NCBI GenBank assembly: GCA_046732255.1
Contig: JBKPMR010000012.1
Span: 1 to 62,058 of the forward strand
Direction of reading: 5' to 3'
Length of the DNA stretch: 62,058 nucleotides
Origin: DATBLE01 sp046732255
Lineage (GTDB): Bacteria > Actinomycetota > Thermoleophilia > Gaiellales > Gaiellaceae
Shown: positions 33,497-41,854 of the stretch, one piece after another
How the letters are laid out: each line of letters opens with the position of its first letter
How positions within the stretch are numbered: position 1 is the stretch's first letter
Program-made: the position numbers and the translations under genes
The notes under the pieces: model-generated
Database searches by the model: none
What the model was told of the DNA's origin: nothing
Seen by the model: only the letters and a program-made list of their open reading frames with translations

Positions 33497-35282
33497 CCGG
33501 CTCCTGCTCGGGGACGACCAGGCAGATCACCTGTCCGGTCCGGACCGGCTCGCCCGGCCGGACCGAGAGCTCGGCGACGATCCCGTCCCGGAGCGCGTGG
33601 ACCTCGTTCTCCATCTTCATCGCCTCGACGATGCAGATCACCTGGCCCGCGACGACGCTGTCCCCGTCCGCCACCTGGACCGAGAGAACCGTGCCCTGCA
33701 TCGGACTGACGATCGCGTCCCGTCCCCCTGCTCCGCCGCCGTGGGCGGCGGACCTGCGGCGCCGCCGCTCGGCGAGCTCCGCCCAGGGTGGCTCGGGGAC
33801 GAGCACGGTGACGTCGTAGCGGCGGCCGTCGAGCTCGACCGCGGTCACGCGCTCCCTGGCTCTGCCGTCCGGTGCGGCCGCTAGCGTTGTTGGCATATGC
33901 GACAACGGGTGCCCATCGTCCGCCAGTTGCTTGGCCGTCTCGGCCAGCTGCTCCGACTCGACCACGCCGTGGCAGGTCGCACCGTCGACGAAGCACGGGT
34001 GGCGCAGCAGTGCGCGGTGGAACCCGAGCAAGGTGGTCACGCCGCCGATCCGGAACTCGTCCAACGCCCGCAGCATCCGCCGTCGCGCGTGCTCGCGGTC
34101 GATGCCGTGCACGACCAGCTTCGCGATCATCGGGTCGTAGAGCGGCGATATCTCCGCGCCGTCCTCGACGCCCGAGTCCACACGAACGCCCGGCCCCCCG
34201 GGCTCCCGGTAGCCCGCGATCCGCCCGGGTGTCGGCAGGAAGCCGGCAGATGGATCCTCCGCGTTGATCCGGCACTCGAGCGCGTGCCCGGTCAGCCGGA
34301 CGTCCTCCTGGCGCAGTGATAGCGGCTCTCCTGCCGCGATCAAGACCTGCTCGCGGACGAGATCGAGGCCCGTCACCATCTCGGTGACGGTGTGCTCGAC
34401 CTGGATGCGCGTGTTCATCTCCATGAAGTAGTAGGCGCCGTCGCGATCGAGCAAGCCCTCGATCGTCCCGGCCGAGCGGTATTCGACCGCGCGCGCCGCC
34501 TCGACCGCGATCGCGCCGATTCGCGCCCGCAGGTCGGCATCGACTGCCGGTGAGGGAGTCTCCTCGACGAGCTTCTGGTGCCGCCGCTGAATCGTGCAGT
34601 CACGCTCGCCGAGGTGGATCACGTCGCCGTGCGCGTCGGCGAGCACCTGCACCTCGACGTGGCGGGGGTCTTCCAGGTAACGCTCGACGTAGACGGCCGG
34701 GTCGGAGAAGTACGCCTCGCCTTCCCGGCGCGCGGTCTCGAGAGCACGCTCGACGTCGTCGCCTTCACGGACGACCCGAAAGCCCTTGCCGCCCCCGCCG
34801 GCCGACGCCTTGATCGCGAGCGGCCAGCCGAGCGTCTCTCCCAGTCCGAACACCTCGGCGGCGGTTTCGACAGGCTCCGTCGTTCCCGGGATGATCGGGA
34901 CCCCCGCCGCCTTCATTCGCTCACGTGCCTCGGTCTTGGAGCCCATCGCCTCGATGGCGTCGGGCGGAGGGCCGATCCACACGAGCCCGGCGGCCTCGAC
35001 CGCACGCGCAAACGAAGCGTTCTCGGCGAGAAAGCCGTAGCCGGGATGAACGGCCTCTGCGCCGGCGCCGAGCGCCGTCTCGACGATCTTGGCCTGGTGC
35101 AGGTAGCTCTCGGCCGGCAGGCCCGGCCCGAGCACCCAGGCCTCGTCTGCGACGCGCGTGTGGAGCGATCCCCGATCGGCCTCGGAGTAGACCGCGACGG
35201 ACGCGATCCCGAGCTCGCGCAGCGTCCGGACGATGCGCACGGCGATCTCGCCGCGGTTGGCAACGAGGACTTTGGAGAACAC
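33483..35282 (-). CDS. Acyl-CoA carboxylase alpha chain (biotin carboxylase + BCCP)
   Basis: 599 residues from the GTG at 35282, giving the usual FSKVLVANRGEIAVRI start; AGGAG lies 8 bases upstream, within the terminal repeat of the 168-bp element. The biotin carboxylase domain has GGGGKGFRVV, ERDCTIQRRHQKLVEE, FMEMNTRIQVEHTVTE and LECRINAEDP. The C-terminal biotinyl domain ends with VEAMKMENEV, the biotinylated Lys. It carboxylates biotin for malonyl- or methylmalonyl-CoA synthesis together with the carboxyltransferase at 39016-40572. Confidence 0.94.
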   Translation of the reverse strand: MFSKVLVANRGEIAVRIVRTLRELGIASVAVYSEADRGSLHTRVADEAWVLGPGLPAESYLHQAKIVETALGAGAEAVHPGYGFLAENASFARAVEAAGLVWIGPPPDAIEAMGSKTEARERMKAAGVPIIPGTTEPVETAAEVFGLGETLGWPLAIKASAGGGGKGFRVVREGDDVERALETARREGEAYFSDPAVYVERYLEDPRHVEVQVLADAHGDVIHLGERDCTIQRRHQKLVEETPSPAVDADLRARIGAIAVEAARAVEYRSAGTIEGLLDRDGAYYFMEMNTRIQVEHTVTEMVTGLDLVREQVLIAAGEPLSLRQEDVRLTGHALECRINAEDPSAGFLPTPGRIAGYREPGGPGVRVDSGVEDGAEISPLYDPMIAKLVVHGIDREHARRRMLRALDEFRIGGVTTLLGFHRALLRHPCFVDGATCHGVVESEQLAETAKQLADDGHPLSHMPTTLAAAPDGRARERVTAVELDGRRYDVTVLVPEPPWAELAERRRRRSAAHGGGAGGRDAIVSPMQGTVLSVQVADGDSVVAGQVICIVEAMKMENEVHALRDGIVAELSVRPGEPVRTGQVICLVVPEQEPDAGA

Positions 35283-35285
35283 GCT

Positions 35286-35453
35286 CAGGGCTCCTAACGT
35301 AATGTGTATTCGTTCCCGGGGTGCGATGGGCGAGTCCGATGCAAGGACGCAGGGAGCCCCGATAGTGAACAACTATCGGGGCGACTGAGGACGCCGCAGC
35401 GGGCCGCCCAGCGCGGCCCGGGGACACAACTGCTCATTGCGTTAGGAGCCCTG
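35286..35453. repeat. 168-bp inverted-repeat element (MITE-like or structured RNA)
   Basis: The ends are a 19-bp inverted repeat with one mismatch (CAGGGCTCCTAACGTAATG / CATTGCGTTAGGAGCCCTG). Inside, complementarity continues (CCCGGGG, TGGGCG / CGCCCA) to an apical 10-bp perfect stem (CCCCGATAGT / ACTATCGGGG, loop GAACA at 35367-35371). AGGACGC occurs once on each side of the apical stem. The whole element can fold as one long hairpin. It fills the gap between the divergent carboxylase and pgsA genes, and its left end supplies the AGGAG for the carboxylase. No known riboswitch is recognised. Confidence 0.7.
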
Positions 35454-35477
35454 CTGGGCAACGTATCCTCCCTGGCG

Positions 35478-36020
35478 ATGGGCTTGGCCGACCAGCTCAC
35501 GGTTGCGCGGATCGCGGCGACGCCGCTCGTGGTGATCCTGTTCGTCTGGAACTTCCCGGCTCATGCCTACTGGGGCACGGCGGTCTTCATCGCCGCCATG
35601 GCAACCGACCAGATCGACGGGTGGCTGGCCCGGCGGCAGGGACGGACGACGCCGCTCGGGTCGCTGCTCGACCCGGTCGCGGACAAGGTGCTCGTGCTGG
35701 CGACCATGGTCGTGCTCGTCGGCGAGCGGGCGTTTCCCGGTTGGATGGTGGCTGCGATCGTCGCCCGCGAGCTGCTCGTCTCGGGCCTGCGGCTGGCGGC
35801 GGTCGAACGCGGCGTCGTCCTCCAGGCCCGCGACCTCGGCAAGTTGAAGACGTGGTCGCAGGCGGTGGCCGTCGCGGTGGGGGGTTTCGCGCTGGCCGGT
35901 GCGTGGAGCACCTCGGTGGCGTGGTGGACGCTGCTGGTCGCCGTCGTGCTGACGTGGATCTCGGGGCTGGACTACGCGCGGGACGCCCCGGCGCTCCTCC
36001 GTCGCCGCGCCCTTGCGTAG
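35478..36020 (+). CDS. pgsA: CDP-diacylglycerol-glycerol-3-phosphate phosphatidyltransferase
   Basis: 180 residues from the ATG at 35478; an upstream in-frame start would run through the inverted-repeat element. The CDP-alcohol phosphotransferase motif is complete: D-G-x2-A-R-x8-G-x3-D-x3-D within TDQIDGWLARRQGRTTPLG and SLLDPVADK. Four to five membrane helices. It makes phosphatidylglycerol phosphate. Substrate choice within the CDP-alcohol family is by resemblance (MGLADQLTVARIAATP start typical of PgsA). Confidence 0.9.
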   Translation: MGLADQLTVARIAATPLVVILFVWNFPAHAYWGTAVFIAAMATDQIDGWLARRQGRTTPLGSLLDPVADKVLVLATMVVLVGERAFPGWMVAAIVARELLVSGLRLAAVERGVVLQARDLGKLKTWSQAVAVAVGGFALAGAWSTSVAWWTLLVAVVLTWISGLDYARDAPALLRRRALA

Positions 36021-36074
36021 ACGGGCTTGCCGCCGCGGACGGCGACACCTACAGTCAGTCCGGGAGTTGGGGTC

Positions 36075-37541
36075 GTGACGCGTATCCGGCACGTAGCGCT
36101 TTGGGCGGCAGCCACGCTCGCCGTCCCCGCCATCGCCGCGACGCTCCTGCTGACCGGCGGCTCGGGTCCGCCGTTCGTGACCGCGGGCGGGCTCCAGCTT
36201 CGGAGCGGCACTGCCGTCCCGAGCAAGCAGAGCGGCGCGGCCGTCGCCTGGTGCGGCACCGATGCCGTCGCGGACGACCGCCACCCCGACGCCGTCACCG
36301 GGCGGCAGATCCACGTCATCTACGCCTTCCCGTCCGACGCGGCCGACCGCTTCGCCGCCCTGGCGGGGCCGATCGCGTCCGACGTCGCCGCGATGGATGC
36401 ATGGTGGCGACGGGAGGATCCGTCGCGCACGCTGCGCTTCGACCTCTTCGCCTTTCCGAGCTGCGCGCAGGGCGCGGGCCAGCTCGACATCTCGCGCGTC
36501 CAGCTCGAGCAGCCGGCGAGCTTCTACATGGACACGTCGACGCGGGCGGGACGCATCATCTTCGAGCTCGACCGAATCCTCGCCGACCCGGAGAAGAAGT
36601 ACCTCGTCTACTTCGACGGTCCCGTAGAGGAGCCGCGCCTCTGCGGCCAGAGCAGCCTCATGCCCGACCAGGGCGGCCGTTACGCCTACTCGGTCGTGTA
36701 CGCGCAGGCATGCAGGGCCGACATCGGCACCGGCGTCGTCACCGCGAACGTCGCAGTCCACGAGCTCACTCACAACCTCGGGGCGGTGCCTCCCGGCGGG
36801 CCTCCGGACTCGTGCGTCGGCGACAGTGCTCACGTCTGCGACGACCCCGACGACCTGATGTACCCGTACACCAAGGGCCAGGGTCTGAGCGCGGTCAAGC
36901 TCGACGCCGGCCATAACGACTACTACGCGCACGGTCACGGCTGGTGGGACCTCCACAACTCCACGTGGCTCGCCCGCCTCGACGAGCCGCAGCATGTCCT
37001 GAACGTCTCCTTCGGGAAGAGCACCGGCGGCGGGCAGGTGACGAGCGACCTGCCGGGGGTCGCCTGTCCGCCGGCGTGCTCGACATCCTGGGACGAGGGC
37101 TCGACGGTGGCGCTGACTGCAACTGCCGGAGAGGGCTCGCGGTTCGTCGGCTGGAGCGGGACGTGCTCCTCCGACCCGTGCACGGTGACGGTCGCGTCCG
37201 ACCAGACGGCGGTCGCGTTCTTCGCCGCGCAGGTCGAGCTCAGCGTCGTCGTCCGGCGGGCAGGCCGAGCCCAAGGGAACGTGACGAGCACGCCGGTCGG
37301 CATCCTCTGTCCCCCCAACTGCACGATCACTCGCGACAGAGGTTCTCGCATCCGGCTGACTGCGAACCCCGGCGTGCATTCGGTGTTCTCGGGCTGGACC
37401 GGAGCGTGCTCGGGTAAGGGTGGATGCACCGTTCCGCTCCGCGCGAGCTCGACGGTCGGCGCCAGATTCGCCGTCGCCCGCGTCCCGGTCTGTCGGCCCG
37501 GGCAGCGGCCGACGAAGGCGAAGCCCTGCCGCCGGCCCTAG
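36075..37541 (+). CDS. Secreted zinc metalloprotease-like protein with InlB-type repeats
   Basis: 488 residues from a GTG at 36075 with GGGAG 8 bases upstream. A signal anchor (HVALWAAATLAVPAIAATLLL) precedes a catalytic domain with VAVHELTHNLGAV, an HExxH plus Gly as in metzincin-like enzymes, though the third His is not obvious (HNDYYAHGHGWWD is a candidate). Two divergent InlB-B-type repeats follow (GWSGTCSSDPCTVTV, GWTGACSGKGGCTVPL), each with paired Cys, then a basic tail. It probably acts at the cell surface; the substrate is unknown. Confidence 0.8.
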   Translation: MTRIRHVALWAAATLAVPAIAATLLLTGGSGPPFVTAGGLQLRSGTAVPSKQSGAAVAWCGTDAVADDRHPDAVTGRQIHVIYAFPSDAADRFAALAGPIASDVAAMDAWWRREDPSRTLRFDLFAFPSCAQGAGQLDISRVQLEQPASFYMDTSTRAGRIIFELDRILADPEKKYLVYFDGPVEEPRLCGQSSLMPDQGGRYAYSVVYAQACRADIGTGVVTANVAVHELTHNLGAVPPGGPPDSCVGDSAHVCDDPDDLMYPYTKGQGLSAVKLDAGHNDYYAHGHGWWDLHNSTWLARLDEPQHVLNVSFGKSTGGGQVTSDLPGVACPPACSTSWDEGSTVALTATAGEGSRFVGWSGTCSSDPCTVTVASDQTAVAFFAAQVELSVVVRRAGRAQGNVTSTPVGILCPPNCTITRDRGSRIRLTANPGVHSVFSGWTGACSGKGGCTVPLRASSTVGARFAVARVPVCRPGQRPTKAKPCRRP

Positions 37542-37553
37542 CGGCGGTCGAGC

Positions 37554-37709
37554 CTACTCCTTCTCTTCGCGCTCGTCCTCGACCGCTTCGCGGATTCCCG
37601 CCTGCCACCACGCCGACGGTGCCTCTCGGCCGCCGTCGAGCTCGGCGAGCGCCCGCAGCAACGCCGCACGCTGTTCGTCACTGGGCTCGGGTCTGATCCG
37701 GACGGTCAC
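37554..37709 (-). CDS. Small acyl-CoA carboxylase epsilon-like protein
   Basis: 51 residues, GTG start at 37709 and TAG at 37554. It reads VTVRIRPEPSDEQRAALLRA, then ALAELDGG, SAWWQAGIREAVEDER and a charged end. The short basic strand, the PSxEExxALxxAL helix and the SAWWxAG segment resemble the tiny epsilon-type subunits found by carboxyltransferase genes in actinobacteria. It lies on the same strand between the alpha chain (33483-35282) and the beta chain (39016-40572). Family assignment is by pattern and not certain. Confidence 0.55.
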   Translation of the reverse strand: MTVRIRPEPSDEQRAALLRALAELDGGREAPSAWWQAGIREAVEDEREEKE

Positions 37710-37725
37710 GGCTCGCTCACCCTAA

Positions 37726-37781
37726 GGAACCGGGGACAGGTCTGAAAGAGGAACCGGGGACAGGTCTGCCAGACCTGTCCC
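37726..37781. repeat. Tandem half-site plus palindrome, GGGACAGG type
   Basis: A 19-bp unit (GGAACCGGGGACAGGTCTG) occurs twice with a 24-base period (37726, 37750). The second copy continues into its own inverse, giving perfect 12-bp arms GGGACAGGTCTG / CAGACCTGTCCC around one base (37757-37781). Confidence 0.85.
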
Positions 37782-37847
37782 TCTCTGCGCTCATCATCTG
37801 CCTGCCCTCTTCGTGCTCATCGTTAAAGGAGCCGAGGGCAGCGGACG

Positions 37848-38873
37848 ATGAGCAGGGGGATGTCCCGCTGCGCACTCGTCGTCCTCGTGCTCGCCCTCCT
37901 CGCGGCCTCGCCCGCCGCGGCTGCGACCTCGTGGGCTCAGCCGCAGATCAAGGTCGTGACCGCCCGCGGCCTGATGGGCGGCAAGTCCGCATCGTTCCGA
38001 CCCGACGATGCGCTCACCGCCGGTGAGCTCGCCGATCTCGTCTCCGGTCTGACCGGCAAGTCGGTGCAGAGCGCACTCGCCCCGGGAACGCCGGTGACGA
38101 TCTCTCAGCTCGACGCGCAGCTCGTCTACGCGCTCGGCCTCTTGCCCGCCGCCCGCCAGTTCAGCGTGGCGCTCCGAAACGCAGGACTGGTTCCGACGCG
38201 CTACTTCGGCACCGAGGTGGTGGCGCGGCTCATCGGTCTGCGGGTCAACCACCCCGCCTCGCAGGACGTTCTCGAGCTCGGCCCTGACAACGTTGCCACC
38301 CGCGCCGAGGCCGCCTATTCGGCCGCCCGAATCCTCGGCCTGGGAGCCGGCGTCCCCGACCTCGTCGCGAAGCTCGCCGCCACCTTCCAGCCGGCGCCGC
38401 TCGCCGGCTACCGGCATGCCGTCCTGCAGACGGCCGTCTCGCTCGTCGGCTACCCGTACGTTTGGGGCGGGACGAGCGAGGTGCCGCAGGATCCATTCGG
38501 GAAGGGGATGCTCGTGCCCGGCGGCTTCGACTGCTCGGGGTTCGTCTGGCGCGTGTTCAAGCTTCAGCCGTATGCCGGCGCGACCGCCTTGCCGGGCGTG
38601 CTCAGGGGGCGCACCACGTACGCGATGAGCGGTGAGGTCCCGGCGGCACGGCGGATCCCGCTCGCGAAGCTCCAACCGGCCGACCTCCTGTTCTTCGGCG
38701 ACCAGGGGCCGAAGTCGAAGCCTGCCCAGGTCGACCACATGGGCATCTACCTCGGTGCCGGCTGGTTCGTCCACTCGTCGGATCAGGGCGTCGCGCTCGC
38801 GCCGATCACGGCCGATTGGTACGGAAAGCGCTTCGCCTGGGGCCGCCGGCCGCTGGTCGAAGCCGGCCTTTAG
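37848..38873 (+). CDS. Secreted NlpC/P60 peptidoglycan endopeptidase
   Basis: 341 residues, ATG start. A signal peptide (LVVLVLALLAASPAAAA) leads to two SLH-like helical segments (FRPDDALTAGELADLVSGL, VATRAEAAYSAARILGL), which may bind the wall, then the NlpC/P60 domain. The catalytic Cys is in GGFDCSGFVWRV, and the His residues are in VDHMGIYLG and WFVHSS. The enzyme should cut peptide stems of peptidoglycan. A strong hairpin follows. Confidence 0.9.
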   Translation: MSRGMSRCALVVLVLALLAASPAAAATSWAQPQIKVVTARGLMGGKSASFRPDDALTAGELADLVSGLTGKSVQSALAPGTPVTISQLDAQLVYALGLLPAARQFSVALRNAGLVPTRYFGTEVVARLIGLRVNHPASQDVLELGPDNVATRAEAAYSAARILGLGAGVPDLVAKLAATFQPAPLAGYRHAVLQTAVSLVGYPYVWGGTSEVPQDPFGKGMLVPGGFDCSGFVWRVFKLQPYAGATALPGVLRGRTTYAMSGEVPAARRIPLAKLQPADLLFFGDQGPKSKPAQVDHMGIYLGAGWFVHSSDQGVALAPITADWYGKRFAWGRRPLVEAGL

Positions 38874-38874
38874 C

Positions 38875-38901
38875 GCGGGGGAAACGGCTGGTTTCCCCCG
38901 C
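38875..38901 (+). terminator. Hairpin after the NlpC/P60 gene
   Basis: Perfect 11-bp arms GCGGGGGAAAC / GTTTCCCCCGC with a 5-base loop, directly after the stop codon. No U-run follows. Confidence 0.55.
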
Positions 38902-38974
38902 GGTCCCCCTTCCGAGCTCCGCCGCCGGCTTCGCCAGCGGCGTTCGCGACTGGAGTCACACCCAGCCGCACGGT

Positions 38975-39001
38975 GCCGCGCCCGCGCATGTCGGGCGCGG
39001 C
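38975..39001 (-). terminator. Hairpin after the carboxyltransferase gene
   Basis: Perfect 10-bp arms GCCGCGCCCG / CGGGCGCGGC with a 7-base loop, 14 bases beyond the minus-strand stop at 39016. Confidence 0.55.
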
Positions 39002-39015
39002 GACGAACGGGTGCC

Positions 39016-40572
39016 CTACAAAGGGATGTTGCCGTGCTTGCGCGGCGGGCGGCGCTCGCGCTTCGTCCGCGCCGTCTCGAGCGCGTCGATGAGCACGGGG
39101 CGCGTCCGCCGCGGCTCGATCACGTCGTCGACGTATCCCCGCTCTGCGGCGGTGTACGGGTTGGCGAAGCGCTCCTTGTAGTCGGCGATCAGCTCGGCGC
39201 GGCGGGCGATCGGTTCGCCGTTCGCCTCGAGCTCCTTGCGGAAGACGATGTTGACCGCCCCTTCGGGCCCCATCACCGCCACCTCGGCGGTCGGCCACGC
39301 GAAGTTGAAGTCGGCGCGGATGTGCTTCGAGGACATGACGTCGTAGGCGCCGCCGTATGCCTTCCGCGTGATCACGGTGAGCTTCGGCACCGTCGCCTCT
39401 GCGTAGGCGTAGAGCAGCTTCGCGCCGTGGCGGATGATCCCGCCCCACTCCTGGGCCGTCCCGGGCAGGAAGCCCGGTACGTCGACGAACGTCACGAGCG
39501 GCAGGTTGAACGCATCGCAGGTCCTGACGAACCGCCCCGCCTTCACGGACGCGTCGATGTCCAGGACGCCGGCGAGCGACCGTGGCTGGTTGCCGACAAC
39601 GCCGACAGGGTAGCCGCCGAGGCGGGCGAACCCGCAGACGATGTTCTCCGCCCACCGCTCGTGCACCTCGAGGAACTCGCCGTCGTCGACGACGTGCCGG
39701 ATTACGTGCTTCATGTCGTAGGGCTTGGTCGGCTCGTCCGGAATCACCGTGTCGAGCTCGGCCGCCTCGCGGTCACGAGGGTCGGACGGTTCCGCAAACG
39801 GCGGCGGCTCGAGGTTGTTCTGCGGGAGGAACGAGAGCAGGTAGCGCGCGTCCTCGAGGCAGGCCCCCTCGTCGGGCGAGGTGAATGACGCAACCCCCGA
39901 CTTGGTTGCATGCGCCGTCGCACCGCCGAGGTCCTCGAACGTCACCTCCTCCCCGGTGACGGTCTTCACCACGTCGGGGCCGGTGATGAACATGTACGAG
40001 GAGCCCTCGACCATGAACACGAAGTCGGTGATCGCCGGCGAGTAGACCGCCCCGCCGGCGCACGGTCCCATGACCAGCGAGATCTGGGGGACGACGCCTG
40101 ACGCCTGCACGTTCCGCCAGAAGATCTCGGCGTAGCCGGCGAGCGAGACCACCCCCTCCTGGATGCGGGCCCCGCCCGAGTCGTTGATCCCGATCACCGG
40201 ACAGCCGAGCTTCAGCGCCAGGTCCATCACCTTGCAGATCTTCTCTGCGAAGACCTCCGACAACGACCCGCCGAAGATCGTGAAGTCCTGCGAGAAGACG
40301 AAGACCTTGCGGCCGAAGATCGAGCCGTAGCCCGTGACGACCGCGTCGCCCCACGGCCGCCGCTCGCGCATCCCGAACTCGACTTCGCGGTGACGCACGT
40401 ACCGGTCGAGCTCGACGAACGAGCCCGGGTCGAGCAGCTGCTCCGCGCGCTCGCGGGCGAGGAGCTTGCCCTGCTCCCGCTGCCGCGCGACCGCCTGCTC
40501 GGTGCCCTGGTGGCCCGCCTCGTCGCGTAGGGCCCGCAGCCGCTCGATCTTCCCGGCGGTGGTCTCGTCCAT
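39016..40572 (-). CDS. Acyl-CoA (propionyl-CoA) carboxylase beta chain
   Basis: 518 residues, ATG start. The two crotonase-like carboxyltransferase halves are present: INDSGGARIQEGVVSLAGYAEIF, MGPCAGGAVYSPAITDF, then FVDVPGFLPGTAQEWGGIIRHGAKLLYA, ITRKAYGGAYDVMSSKHIRAD and AVMGPEGAVNIVFR. The Asp that tunes acetyl/propionyl choice lies in one of the latter, but preference is not decidable here. It works with the biotin-carrying alpha chain 4 kb away on the same strand. Confidence 0.93.
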   Translation of the reverse strand: MDETTAGKIERLRALRDEAGHQGTEQAVARQREQGKLLARERAEQLLDPGSFVELDRYVRHREVEFGMRERRPWGDAVVTGYGSIFGRKVFVFSQDFTIFGGSLSEVFAEKICKVMDLALKLGCPVIGINDSGGARIQEGVVSLAGYAEIFWRNVQASGVVPQISLVMGPCAGGAVYSPAITDFVFMVEGSSYMFITGPDVVKTVTGEEVTFEDLGGATAHATKSGVASFTSPDEGACLEDARYLLSFLPQNNLEPPPFAEPSDPRDREAAELDTVIPDEPTKPYDMKHVIRHVVDDGEFLEVHERWAENIVCGFARLGGYPVGVVGNQPRSLAGVLDIDASVKAGRFVRTCDAFNLPLVTFVDVPGFLPGTAQEWGGIIRHGAKLLYAYAEATVPKLTVITRKAYGGAYDVMSSKHIRADFNFAWPTAEVAVMGPEGAVNIVFRKELEANGEPIARRAELIADYKERFANPYTAAERGYVDDVIEPRRTRPVLIDALETARTKRERRPPRKHGNIPL

Positions 40573-40612
40573 TGGCGGGAGCCTAACCGGGCCTCGTTGC
40601 TAGGTTCGCGCG

Positions 40613-41854
40613 ATGCGGCAACGACTCCCGCCCGCCCTGCAGGAGCGCGACTTCCGCTTTCTCTGGTCGGCGATCTTCTCGATGCGCTTCGCCGAGAACA
40701 TGATCGCCGTCGCGGTCGGCTGGCAGGTATTCGACATCAGCCGGGACGCGCTCGACCTCGGCCTGATCGGGCTGGCGGAGTTCGTACCGCTACTTCTGCT
40801 CGCGCTGCCGGCCGGCCACCTCGCCGACCGGCTGCCGCGGCGGCTCGTCGCCGCACTGGCGCTCGCGCTGATGGCCGGCGTCTCTGCCGGGCTGCTCGTC
40901 GTCACGGTCGCCGACGTAGACGTGGTCTGGCCCTTCTTCCTCCTCGCCGCGTTGACCGGCGCTGCGAGCGCGCTGGGCTGGCCCGCGTACCAGGCGCTGA
41001 CGCCGGAGGTCGTCCCGCCGGATCTGGTTCCCGGCGCGGTGGCGTTGCGGTCGGTCGCCGGTCAGATCGCGGTGATCGCGGGACCCGCGGTCGGCGGATT
41101 GCTCTTCGCGTGGCAGGCAGTAGCCGTGTACGGCCTCGCGGCGTTGCTCTTCGCCGTTGCGGGAGCGTCGATGGCCGCGCTCCGGGTGCGGACGCACCAG
41201 GCCGACGCGCCGGTCGGGCTTGCCGGCCTCGTGGGCGGGATTCGCTTCGTCTGGCGCACCCGCATGCTGCTCGGCGCGATCACGCTCGACCTCTTCGCCG
41301 TCCTCGTCGGCGGCGGCGTCGCGCTGCTGCCGATCTACGCGCGGGACATTCTCGACGGCGGACCGGTCGTCCTCGGCGTCCTCCGGGCGGCGCCCGCGGT
41401 CGGAGCTCTCGGTGCGGCGCTCATTCTCACCCGGCGGCCACTGAGCCGCGCGGCGGGGCCGACGCTGATCGCCGTGGTCATCCTGTTCGGCGCGGCCAAC
41501 ATCGTCTGGGGGCTGTCGACGTGGCTCCCGCTCACCCTCGTCGCGCTCGCGGTTGCCGGTTTCGTAGACATGATCAGCGTCAACATCCGCTCGACGACGG
41601 TCGCGCTCGTCACGCCCAACGAGCTCCGCGGCCGGGTGGGCGCGGTCGAGATGGTCTTCATCTCCGCCTCGAACGAGCTCGGCGCATTCGAGTCCGGTGC
41701 GGTGGCAGCGCTCTTCGGGGCAGTCGCAACCGTCGTCGGCGGCGGGATCGCCACGATCGGAATCGCGCTTGCCTCGATCAGGATGTTCCCCGAGCTGGCG
41801 CGCATGGGGAAGCTGGAGGAGTTGCGCCCCGAGCCCGCCGGTAGTCTCGGTTGA
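40613..41854 (+). CDS. MFS transporter (EntS-like)
   Basis: 413 residues, ATG start, divergent from the carboxyltransferase gene. Twelve hydrophobic segments, the A-motif GHLADRLPRRLV after helix 2, and NELRGRVGAVEMVFISASNELGAFESG in the second half mark the MFS_3 group that contains enterobactin exporters. The cargo is unknown. The stop overlaps the next start by one base (TGATG). Confidence 0.9.
   Translation: MRQRLPPALQERDFRFLWSAIFSMRFAENMIAVAVGWQVFDISRDALDLGLIGLAEFVPLLLLALPAGHLADRLPRRLVAALALALMAGVSAGLLVVTVADVDVVWPFFLLAALTGAASALGWPAYQALTPEVVPPDLVPGAVALRSVAGQIAVIAGPAVGGLLFAWQAVAVYGLAALLFAVAGASMAALRVRTHQADAPVGLAGLVGGIRFVWRTRMLLGAITLDLFAVLVGGGVALLPIYARDILDGGPVVLGVLRAAPAVGALGAALILTRRPLSRAAGPTLIAVVILFGAANIVWGLSTWLPLTLVALAVAGFVDMISVNIRSTTVALVTPNELRGRVGAVEMVFISASNELGAFESGAVAALFGAVATVVGGGIATIGIALASIRMFPELARMGKLEELRPEPAGSLG

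Noticed and set aside
35286..35453. A known riboswitch (c-di-GMP or c-di-AMP type) because of repeated AGGACGC near GCAAGG
   Set aside because: The conserved cores of those riboswitches are not present, and long inverted termini do not belong to them.
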